The position numbers and the translations under genes are program-made. This document shows, one piece after another, positions 14,001 through 26,000 of a DNA stretch of 64,000 nt. The notes under the pieces are model-generated. The model had not been told where the DNA came from. It did not search any database and worked only from the letters and a program-made list of their open reading frames with translations. Source of the DNA: Imbricaverruca yamaguchii (taxonomy: Eukaryota > Arthropoda > Thecostraca > Neoverrucidae); NCBI GenBank assembly GCA_034440575.1, contig JAOTOL010001512.1:124001-188000 (forward strand), given 5' to 3'. The first letter of the stretch is position 1. The number at the start of each line of letters is the position of its first letter.

Positions 14001-17000
14001 CAGCAACCACTGTACTGAAAGTGAAATATTATTCTTGAAAACATATCCTGAGAGTGGGCAGTTTCGAGCAAAGTCACTGACGGTTGAAGGGACCCCTTCA
14101 GTCGCTTCAACCAACTCCGAGGTCCTCCTCAACTACCTCATCACCTACCTCGAAAGATCCACTTCCCATGGAGATTTTCATCCCTCAACGCCCCCTCGCC
14201 TCCCACATTCCCCAGCACCACCCCCAAATCCCTCCTCTCCACTTCCTACCTACCCGAACCTTTTCCCCTTCCCGTGAGCCAGGGCTCGCTTCCACCCTCG
14301 ACTACCACTTCCGCACCTACGTCTCCGTCCCGACGACCAATCAAAATCCAGAACATCAGCCTCCACTATCAAGAAGCCGAGAGACGCGCCCACGAGGCAA
14401 AGCGAGCGCGGCTTGTCCAGATGTAAAGGACCCGCGAGAGGAGTCACCAAGGAGCTGAGATGGCTCCCCTCGGAGGCCGGCCACCCCATCGCCGCGACGG
14501 CGAGTGGAGGGGCCGGCCCCATCTGCCAATGAGATGGGCCCTCCCCCGCCTCCGCCCCGTCTGGGGCCCCAGATACGAGACCTACCACTATCGGGCTCTC
14601 CACCATGGATGGGTATTCAAGTTCCCGCCCGAGGACCCAGTCCCTAGGACCCGGTCGAGCTGAAACCTCCCCAGCTGTCCCCTCTGTCGGGCGGGGGACG
14701 GAGCCAGCGCTTTAATTGCTTTTCTACATCATAACCACCCTTAGTTCTCGCACCATAGTCGACTGGTTCACCGCGGCTAGGCAGGAAGTCTCCACCTGGA
14801 GTTCCGTCGTCGGAAGGCCCGCTAAGCGGTCAATTTTTGCCACGTCCGAGCACTTCTCCTATAACAAGCGATTCACAGCAGAGCTATGGTCGGCAATAAA
14901 GAGCCTGAAAAGTGTGGCAGAGAGGCCTGACCGCATCCACAGCGAGATGCTAAAGCATCTCTCAGCACGAGTACTACACGTACTCCTCACAACCTTCAAT
15001 ATGCTATGGGAGGAAGGTCAATTTCCGTCAACATGGCGGGAAGCCACAGTGATTCCAATCTTGGAGTCAGGCAAGAGTGGGCTCGATCCGCTACGCTACC
15101 GGCCCATCGCCCGTATCTCGTCCATGTGTAAATTATTGGGAAGAAAATGGTGAATGTGCGACTTGCATGGTTTTTAGAAGCCCAAGATTTGTGCAAACGC
15201 CCAGTGCGGTCTTAGGAAGCATGGTGGGACAACGGATCATCTTTTAACAATTGACACTGCTATACGTGTAGCACTTAAGCAAAGGCGATACACTGGAGCC
15301 ATCTCTTTCGATCTCGAAGCTGCATATTATACCACCTCGCACCACGGTATTTTGATGAAGGCTCGGAAGTCTGGAATCCGTGGGCATCTGGGCACTTTCA
15401 TCCGCAACTGTTTGACTGAACGTTTCTTTCGCGTGCGGGCGGGAGACGAGCTATCTAAATGGTTCCAGCAAACCAGTGGTGTCTCACAGGGCAGTGTCCT
15501 CAGCGTTACCCTGTTCGCCATGATGATTAATGATATTGACGTTGATATACCACCGATCATAGGACGCCCGCTATTTGGCGATGATTTCGTCATCTGGTCT
15601 TCTGCCTCAAACACTACAACAATTGCACGGTAGTTACAGCTTGCAGTAAACAAGCTCCAGAGCTGGAGCACAGCCGGGCTTCCGGTTTTCCACCGACAAA
15701 ACTGCTGCAATACATTTCTGTCGCCGACGATGTTTCCAGGAACTGGACGTTGAGCTGTATGGGAGACCTATTCCAGTGAGACCAACCGTGAAATATCTGG
15801 GAGTATAATTTGACAGTCCCCTGACATACAAACACCACATCAAGATACTTCCAGAAAAATGTTTTAAATCCCTCAGCCTATTGAAATGTGGTGGTAAAAT
15901 GTCTTACGGCGCGGACCGTGAAACCCCGATGATATTTTATCCCATTTATCCGGTCGAAACTAGACAACCCGTGCTACGTGTATGATGGTGTCCGTGCCAG
16001 CAACAAGCGCACTCTGGAAACAGTGTACCACTTGACACTGCGTATTATTACTGGGGCCTTCAGAATCTCACCGGCTGCGAGCCTGACAGCAGAGGCCAAT
16101 GAACCACCGCTGGCACTGAGGCGTGAAATATTGGGCCTGCGATATGCGTGTAGGCTGCGGCAGTTACCCGCGCACCCCAATTATGACCCTGTCTTTTCCC
16201 GCCGCATTTTGATGTTTTTTTTCCAATGGGCAGAATCAGAGGACATTGCCATTCTGTACGCGGATACTTAACCTTTTTAAAAATAGTATAACGAGAGTTC
16301 GCCGAGTGATGAAAGTACAAAAACTACCAATGCCACCCTGGAAGCTGATTTCGCCTCCGAGTGACGTGTCTATCAGGCATACGCAAAGGAGACATACCGT
16401 CGGAATTGTGTCGGCTGAGAACGACTGAGCACCTGGACTCTTACCGAGGAGACAAAGATTTTTGCTGATGGCTCCAATAATATCACAGGAGCAAGGTGTG
16501 TTTTTGTTTCCGGCTCTGCTGTACGTTCGTTCACCCTACCTGTGTATGTCTCTGAACTCATTGCGATCGTGAAGGCATTGCCATTTATAGAGGTTTCTCA
16601 AGGCGCTAATGTAAGTGCTACTATCTGACTCCCTTAGCAACTTTTTGGCACTGACTGCATTTTATCTCTCGGACCCCCTTCTACTTGACATTCTCATACG
16701 AATTACCACATTGGAAATAGAGGGAAAAAGTCGTCCACTTATGCTGGATCCCAAGCCACATCGGGGTGTGGGGAAACGAGCGTTCGGACACTGCGGCGAA
16801 GTGGGCAGCTCAGAACCCCGCCCACGCATATGCCCACTTCCTGCTAGGGACCACTTCTCGATGATTAGCAATTTCGTACTTGCTAAATGGCAAAGATTAT
16901 GGGATAGAGGAAACAACAATAAGTTGCATGCAGTCAAGCCACATCTAGGACTTTGGGAGTCGTGCCTTCGTAGGTCCAGACAAGAGGAGGTCACACTTTG

Positions 17001-20000
17001 AAAGATGCGCATCGGACACACGTACTCTACCCATCGCTACCTCATGTATGAGGAGGAGACCGCGGCGCCCCCGCTGTCCGAAAACACTGACTGTTCGTCA
17101 CGTGCTTCTGACGTGCCAGCATTTTGCATCAGAGCGCCGATTGTTCTACGAAAGAGACGCGGATTGGTTGAAATACGAAGATATCCTGGGAAATTCCTCA
17201 AAACTTGTCTATTCGGGAAACTTGTTCCGCTACTAAGCAGTGATTGGATTCCAAACTACGTACGCACCAAGGTAATACTTTTCATCTACCCTGAAGCACT
17301 AGGATAAACGTTATGGCGCGAATGATCAACTCTGGTCGATGCGCCCTGAAGCCCAAATAACTAACTAGCTAACGAGCAAAGCCACTGAAAACCATTTGGT
17401 GCTTAATATAATGTATTGCGGTACTACGTAACAAGGTAGCCTGTCAATGTACTGCAGTTCTATGTAATAAGGTAAGCTGTCAATGCATTGTAGTTCTGTG
17501 CAATATTGTGTGCCGTCAATGTTTTGGTGCGCGATTGCTTTTCCTTGGCGCAATCATCTGTTCGGTTCATTTTCGATATGTTAACACGGACAGGTGGCGA
17601 AATAAGTTTTTGTTGATGACTGTAGACGAGGATGGAAAGTTGTTCCAAGCTAGGTGTCGCTTACCATTCGGATAAAGCGACTGTCAGTAGCGGTAGCGAT
17701 CAGTGCGACGGTGCGAGTCTGGCTCCGGTGCCACAATGGTAGTGCCCATTTTCTCCGTAAATCGGTCGACAGACATCACTTCCGCTCTTCACTCTGTCCA
17801 CCAGGGGCTGGGATAGCCGAGTGGTGAAGATGTCGGGTTATGGGTACCAAAGGTCCCGGGTTCGACACTAACGCCACTCAGGACATTTCCCAATCCCGCG
17901 GCCCACCGGCGAAACAGTGTGGGCGGCGCCATTAGCCGTGAATGTGCGTAAAGTGTGTCGTGAACCACCCAATAAATAAACACTCCGCCACATCTCTCCT
18001 CTGCCCGCCTTACCCCCACTCTGCCCGCCATACTCCCACTCTGCCCGTCATATCTCCGCTCTGCCCGGCACGATCAGTCTGCTTCGGTACTGTGAGTCAG
18101 TTGTATGCGACACCAACAACTTCTTCTGGCTCGCCCGTGACTCGTGTGGCTGTGGTGGATTGGTTGACGTGCTGCAACTATTGGTCACCTGTCCGTGGTC
18201 ATTGTGACAGACCCTGACTTGGCCGGCAGTGGGAAGCGGACGGGAAGCTGCCCGTCGGTCCGGCGGCCTCAGGGGCCGACCAACAGCAGTGCGGCCGGCG
18301 GATGCAGCACGTCACGCAGGATATCTCCAGCCACGATGGTGAGAATGGAATGAGTAGCAGTCATGCTACGACACCGTGATGTGAACCTGCCCCTAAAGCC
18401 TGATGTACTGCCAGCGTTGGCGCTTGCTCTGGATAGGTGTGGGGGACAAGAGTCGGGGGATACTCAGGTCGCAGGTGCCTACTCGATACATACTCCCCCC
18501 GATTACATACTCCCAGGATTTCGGCCACTATTCGTTGCCCCTCCCTTAACATGGGATGAAAAAAGCAACTTATTTATGGCGTTAGTCCATGTTTTAGCAG
18601 GCTATTGGTCGTAGTCCCTCATATACAGAAAACTATTTCGACTGATTTTGTTTACATGCTACAAAGGAACGACGAACATGAATAAATTACAAATGACTAT
18701 GGTAATTATATTTGTGTCATATGCGCCACATATAAAAACGAAGGATTCCTCGGTAGACGTAGTAACTTCCCGCCATCCTCTGTATCTGGCCAGTATAAAA
18801 GTTATAGTCACAAAATGGGAATTCCCGTCTCTCAGGAGCCTCCACTAACCTAGGGGAGTTAGTGAATTCCCGTCTCTCAGGAGCCTCCACTAGGGGGGAG
18901 AGTGAAGAATGCCACTGTAAGGAGGCTTGCATTTTTTTCGGCGCCAACATTTTTATATTTTCCCATCCGAACGGGCCACCAGACTTCCAGCCAGCTCCCG
19001 GCCACCTTACCCGTCCCTTTCAAACATTTGCCCGGGAAGCGCACGCGAGTGGCGCCGGCGCCTACATCAAAGCGGCGGTTCCGGCAACAAGCGGCACATG
19101 CGAGTGGCGCCGGCGCCCAAGATCAAACGGACGGTCCGGCAATAACAGACGGCGAGCGCAAGTAACGGCTCGGCACCTCCAGCTGATCACCGGAGGTGCA
19201 AACACCATCTGGACCACCCCCGGAAGAAGGGACATCGGCCCGTGAGGTCGGTGCCTTGACCTGGATCCGTCACCACCCAAAATCTAGAACGCCATGAAGG
19301 CCCCAGGCGGCAAAGCCAACTGCACATTCCACCAATCAAAAGCGCGAACTTACTCCTAAGCCCGGGGAGTGGTTACAACAGAAAAAGAAGGCGGAGTTAC
19401 AGAAAATTGAGGAAAACTGACGGACAGGCAGAAAACGCTCTCTCTCACGCGCTCAAGCGCCCCGGCGCTCAAGCTCCCACGCTCAGGCTCCCACTCTCAA
19501 GTTGAGGGTGACACGCTCACACTCTCGGGAGCGCTTACTCTTGGAAGCCCTCGATCTCTCTCTCGGATGTGGAGTAGTCTCCGGCCAAGCCAAGGCGGCC
19601 GAAGAAGCCAGCCGACCACCAAAATGTGAGTACCGTCGGGCGGCCATTCCTTCTTCCTTCTTCCAAACTGGCCCAACTTCTATCACCTTCTCCGGGAAAC
19701 AAGAGTCTCCTAGGCAGTCGAGATGAAAGAGACGACGCGCCCAAACCACCTGCAAAATGTGGATGTCGTCGACCGACACCTCTTCGGAATACCCCATGAA
19801 CCCTTGAAATTGTACAGGCTCTTCCCGCCCGGCGCCGTCGCCCCAACCCACGAGGGTACCACCGGGCCATTCATTAGGTGATTAGCCGGGGAGGGATGTG
19901 CGTACGGACAAGTGTGGTAACTTCGCACGTCTACTAGAGAAGGGTATGGCAGGTAAATATGTATGGGAAAAGGTGGTTAGATGGAGAATGCGTGTGACGG

Positions 20001-23000
20001 GACTGCGTTCCGACCCTGTTGTCGAACCCTGTAAAGATATGTAAATATACTACCTCGCATGATGGAAACGTTTAAGTGACCGGTCGGCATTTATTGCCAA
20101 GCTGTCGACGAGCCTAGCTTGGGCTCACGAGCGGGAATACTCGCCACAAACCGGATCCCAATATCCGTCATTATCAGGTCCCCGGACACGGGTGGGCCTT
20201 GAAAATGGCTTTCTCCCGTTCCGTATGCCATTCGCTGAGAACGCGTTTGTGCAGTATCCGTCATTATCAGGTCCCCGGACACGGGTGGGCCTTGAAAGGG
20301 GCTTTCTCCCGTTCCGTATGCCATTCGCTGAGAACGCGATTGTGCAGTGTCCGTCATTATCAGGTCCCCGGATACGGGTGGGCCCTGAAAAGGGCTTTCT
20401 CCCGTTCCGTATGCCATTCGCTGAGAACGAGTTTGTGCAATATCCGTCATTATCAGGTCCCCGGACACGGGTGGGCCTTGAAAGGGGCTTTCTCTCGTTC
20501 CGTATGCCAAGCGCTGAGATACGTGTTTGTGCAATATCCGTCATTATCAGGTCCCCGGACACGGGTAGGCCTTGAAAAGGGCTATCTCTCGTTCCGGGTT
20601 TGCCACGGGTCGTAAGATCATTGTCTCTCCCACTCTCCTCGTCCTAAGCATTCGACCCGCACCTTAACCGGAGCTAAATAAATTATATTATAGCCTAACA
20701 TCTCACCGTGGTGCAAACCAATTCAAAATCCAGCAACCCTTGGGGCGCCCTCCAGCTTCGCGTTGAGTGGCGAGACCTTCTGGATAAACAAGAGGGCATT
20801 GACGTCCAAAGGCAATGGCCGAGTCCGAGACCCTCCTTGGGGACCAGCAGCAATGGATGACGTCAGAACTACGACCCTATTGAAACGGTGCCCACGTAGT
20901 AGGTACCTCAGCGACCAGGCGCGAGGAGGGGAGGATATTTACGTCCAGAATTGAAGTGGCGGCCGTGCCGCGGGTGATGAGGGGTGCCCGCCGCGCTTCT
21001 CGCTCTGACCGGGTCTTCAACAGCCGACCCGTGCACGGAGATAGCACATGAGCACTTCCCGACAAGATGGAAGGATTCACACAATTATGATTGGATCGTG
21101 CCTGATATTAATCTGTACGATGAAGTAAATTTATAAGCGAGGCAGCCGACCTGCGAGCCGTCCTCCTATGGACTGAACGTTTCCGGGCGATGGTGGTGAC
21201 TGTTGAAGCCAGTTAAATTGTCTAGAATATTATTGCTGTTATATATATGACGTGCGTTTGGTTAATGCCTGATTTCCAGAGGGTGCGATGAACGGACACT
21301 TCGGTGGTATTAGTTCACCTGCTCTGGATCTTTGACCGCAAAATCACGTTGGCCTCTGCGATCCAGGGGTGCAGGTGAGGGGGCGAACATGGTATGCATG
21401 TGGGATGGGCCGATACAGGGGCCACCACATTGCGTTCGCCGGAAGTCTGGCGCCAGACTATGGGGTAGAGGCAAAACACTGCCCGGTGGTTTGTCCACCC
21501 CCGAACTCTGTACGTGGGCATGGTTGGTGCAGAGATTCGAGGGACATAATGGACGGGTTTCCCATGCCATAAGACCCCAGTCTAAAGAGGTTGAGCCGGC
21601 TAGAATATAAAGACGACCGGGTACGTGCCCAACGTGGTGGGGATCCGTGCCCGCCCGTGGGATACGTTAGATCCGGTAGCAAGTGTACGACGAATAAGGC
21701 CCGGCGCGGCATCGATCGAACTCAAGGCTAGGTATGTCGGTCAAAGACACCAGAGCACTTGTATCAGCCCTCGGAGTCAGTACGATGAGCCCCCTCGTTG
21801 CAGCTAAGACTTTGTCCAAGCGAGAAACGCTGTCATTAATGGCTAGGCCAGCCATGATTGGCAGTGAAAGGTTTACTTGTTCGGCCCGGTAATACCATCA
21901 AAATTAGAGCATTGGTCTGTCGATCTATGTGTTTGTGTACCGCTGAAAGGGGTGAGGGGTCGGGAGCTAAATTTGGGGACCAAGCAATTAATTAATTAAT
22001 AAGGAGAGCATGAATGGGGCGAGCGAATGTGAAGTAAATGAGGGGAATGAACGTGAGTAGGTAGATTTAAGGATCAGCGGAAGCCGCTTGGGGCTCAACA
22101 CAGGCACCTATTTCGTGCGGAACATTGCACAAAAATTATACTACTACTAGCGTCCAAAAAGTCCTAACACAGACATGTCATTCATACCAATGACGAATTT
22201 AATTGTCATCAATTCTCTCATGCAACGTATTAATTATAATCTGGCTAAAGACTCTCACTTACGTATATGATGTTCCCAAAACTTTGACCTCGCACATATA
22301 TAAATTCGTGTTAGGGACGGCAACTCAAACCAACATCACGACGGCTGGGGCTTGGGGATGTGTGGTGGAATTGGCGGTGAATAACAACACAATACACTAC
22401 TGACATAGGCACAATGAACAAAGGGGTGAGTTAAGTCAAGCCCCCAATAAGTCAGTTCAAGTAGTTCAATCAGTTCCATTCGAGTTTAGGCTGCATCAAG
22501 AATACATTGTACACACCCACTTCGCACACCCATTCCAGTTTCAGTTTAGGTTAGCAACAGCTATAACACACATTTTACACACGTGCACGTTCCACTCACC
22601 CACACATTTCACATACACCCACACCCCACTCACCCCACACACACCCACCCCACTCACACCACGCACCCCCATACCCGCCACCACCCCCGACACCCCACCG
22701 ACGGCAGAGCCGCCACCCATACACCACCACCATTAGCTCTTCGGAAAATAATAGATCTAGAGCTCAAGTTCGGTTCAAAATGACCAACACTTGAGCGGTA
22801 CCCGTAATTCATATGCAATGCGAATGCAGAGTTTTCTTTGTAGTGTTTTTTTCAGGTTGCAATCTGTCTGCCTCGTACTCCTTGCCCTTGATGCCGCAAG
22901 AGGACCCTCTAAGCAGGGAGAGGGCCTCTGAGTATGGAGAGAGTTTCAGATGATGAAGGTCCTGTTAGATTGGAGGGGTTTCTCTGAGCAAGGTGAGGAA

Positions 23001-26000
23001 GTACCTGAACTTCGAAATGATGCTCTGAATCATAAATAGGCCCCAGAGCTTGGAGAGTGCCATCTGAATGTGGAGAGAGCCCTTTGAGACGTGAGAGTCA
23101 CGGTGGCCCTGTGCTGTTGTTTGTAACTATGTATGTTGTGCGACTACGTACTTGTTACAGCGGATCAGTTCAGGGGCGTCATGCGGCTGGGGGTGGGTAT
23201 GTTGTGAGACTACCGTACCTGTTACAGCGGACCAGTTCAGGGCCGTCATGCGGCTAGGAGATGAGCCACCCAGAATGCACCAGTCCACCCTGGATATAGC
23301 TGACCAGTTTATTAAGTCATTGCACACGGTAAGTATTCCCTGCGACGGCAACGCTCAGGTGCTGATTGAGTACTTCTCCAGGTATTGTGCTGCCTCTGGA
23401 TCGTCTCAACCAGTAGTAACGTCCTACTCACAACTGCTCCTGTTCGCTGCTTTTAATTTTGCATATTTTGTACGTGGTTGTTAGGTTCACTGACTAGATT
23501 GCGGGAAATCTGGATGGAGTCGGGGCGGAAGGCCAGCATTCCCACGACTTTGGCACTGCAGAAGGGGCGACGCACTTAAACTTATGCAGTATGTAGAAGT
23601 GCGTATAAAGAAGGGCCTACTTAAAACAGCCTACCTTCTCGATCAACAACCCAGTTTACACGAAACCTCGTGTTTTTTTATTATTTTCATCTAAAGTATT
23701 ACAAGAACTTGGCCCCATCTACAGTATAAACAGATGTTCTACCTTCCACAATCTACACACAACCATGTACCAAGTACACACTGTGTTGCAGCAGCATCTG
23801 GTGTGTTGATGGAATGGCAGACACCGGGGACGAGTAGTCTAGGGGTAAGTTGCTCGTCTCACCATCGAAAGGTTGTGGGTTCGAGTCTTACCTGTCGCTA
23901 CTCTTCGCCCGCGACTAATCGGCGTGAGGGATTGGCGACGCTGCATGACTCAACGGTCGATGTGTCGTAAAATCAATAACCAACCGGAATGGCAGACACC
24001 GGACCCGGACCATGTACCCCACCCACAAACCTACTCTACGGTTCCCGTCACCTCCCGGCTGAGCTGTGCCAGTGTCGTAGTAACTATCCGTCGTGGCTGT
24101 ACCAGTGTGCTCCGTGTTTGGCCGGTAGGGCTGTACCAGTGTACTTTGTGTCTGACCGGCAGGCTGTACCAGTATGCTCTGTGTTTGGCCGGCGGGGATG
24201 TACCAGTGTGCTCTGTGTCTGACCGGCGGAGCTGTACCAGTGTACTCTGGATGGCCGGTGGGGCTGTACCAGTATGCTCTGTGTTTGGCCGGCGGGGATG
24301 TACCAGTGTGCTCTGTGTCTGACCGGCGGAGCTGTACCAGTGTACTCTGGATGGCCGGTGGGGCTGTACCAGTATGCTCTGTGTTTGGCCGGCGGGGATG
24401 TACCAGTGTGCTCTGTGTCTGACCGGCGGAGCTGTACCAGTGTACTCTGGATGGCCGGTGGGGCTGTACCAGTATGCTCTGTGTTTGGCCGGCGGGGATG
24501 TACCAGTGTGCTCTGTGTCTGACCGGCGGAGCTGTACCAGTGTACTCTGGATGGCCTGTGGGGCTGTACCAGTGTGCTCTGGATGGCAGGTGTGGCTGTA
24601 CCAGTGTGCTTTGGATGGCCGGTGGGGCTGTACCAGTATGCTCTGTGTTTGGCCGGCGGAGCTGTACCAGTGTGCTTTGTGGCGGTGGGGCTGTACCAGT
24701 ATGCTCTGTGTTTGCCGGCGGGGATGTACCAGTGTGCTCTGTGTCTGACCGGCGGAGCTGTACCAGTGTGCTTTGGATGGCCTGTGGGGCTGTACCAGTG
24801 TGCTCTGGATGGCAGGTGGAGCTGTACCAGTGTGTTTTTTATGGCCGGTGGGGCTGTACCAGTGCGCCCTGTGGCTGACGTTATCCGGACGTCGACAGGC
24901 GACGTATGCCAGCGTGCGGCGCCCGCCGCCGCAGTCGCCGCTGTACCTGCGCGGCCAGCTGCTGCGCTCCTACGTGTACTCGTTGCACTGCGCCGAGCAG
25001 CTGCTGCGCCACCAGTCGCGCGCGCTGCTGGCGGCCGAGGGCAGCCGCGCCCACCTGTGTCTGACGCAGCTGACGCAGCTGTGCAGCACGCTGCTGCCGA
25101 CCGTCACGTCCGCGGCGACCGTGGCCGACTCGACCGGCGACCTGCTGCGCCTCCTGCTGCGGCCGTCGACGCGACCATTCAACCTGGTGCTGGCGGACGC
25201 GCTCGGTCTGCTGGTGGCGCTCACCAGCGGGCTGGCGGCGCTGTTTGTGGCCGACGGCGAGCCGCCGTCGGCTCCGTCAGGCTCGCTGCGGGTCAGTCGG
25301 GGTCTCGCTTTGGGTCGGTCTGGGTCTCACTGTCGGTCCGTCTGGGTCTCACTTTGGGTCGGTCTGGGTCTCACTGTCGGTCCGTCTGGGTCTCACTTTG
25401 GGTCAGTCTGGGGTATTCTGCGGATCTGTATCGTTACTGCTACCTTCATTCTGCAGGACCTATATCGTAACTGCTGCTGTGATCCGACAGGAGCTGTACC
25501 GTGACTGCAGCCGTGGTCCGGCAGGAACTGTACCGTGACTGGTGTCGTGACCCGACAGGAGCTATATCGTGACTGCTGCCGTGACCCGACAGGAGCTGTA
25601 CCGTGACTGCTGCCGTGACCCGACAGGAGCTATACCGTGACTGCTGCCGTGGTCCGGCAGGAGCTGTCGTACCGACTGTGACTGCTGCCGTGACCCGACA
25701 GGAGCTATATCGTGACTGCTGCCGTGACCCGACAGGAGCTGTACCGTGACTGCTGCCGTGACCCGACAGGAGCTATACCGTGACTGCTGCCGTGGTCCGG
25801 CAGGAGCTATATCGTGACTGCCGGCCTGACCCGGCAGGACCTGCACTGTGTCCGCCTCTCGCTGGTGATGCACGTGGTGCAGCTGCTGCTGACGCTGAAC
25901 CCGGCGGCCTTGACCAGCCACGAGCCCATGGAGACGGAAGAGCCGGCCGACACCGACACGGACGAGCAGCGGTGGCTGGCCGAGCTGTGCCGCCTGGTGC

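Larger units (their letters stand above)
18339..23120. other. UBR intron 9, repeat-like but unassigned
   Basis: GC-rich stretches at 18.87-19.9 and 20.7-21.8 kb look like old mobile-element sequence. There is a direct repeat GAATTCCCGTCTCTCAGGAG at 18819 and 18867, and a GAGTGGCGCCGGCGCC motif twice near 19050 and 19110. I found no protease, polymerase or transposase motif. The 93-bp array is inside. Confidence 0.5.

Noticed and set aside
14250..14606. 118-codon minus-strand frame
   Set aside because: Antisense to the presumed LINE 5' part; no family features.
18870..20000. LTR retrotransposon
   Set aside because: GC-rich with a TCGGCGCCAACA phrase like a gypsy border, but no paired long terminal repeats and no gag-pol motifs were found.
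20160..20612. CRISPR-like array
   Set aside because: Units are contiguous with no unique spacers, and the genome is eukaryotic.
20091..20615. Overlapping 127-147-codon frames on both strands
   Set aside because: They follow the 93-bp repeat, whose length is divisible by three, so frames stay open by construction.
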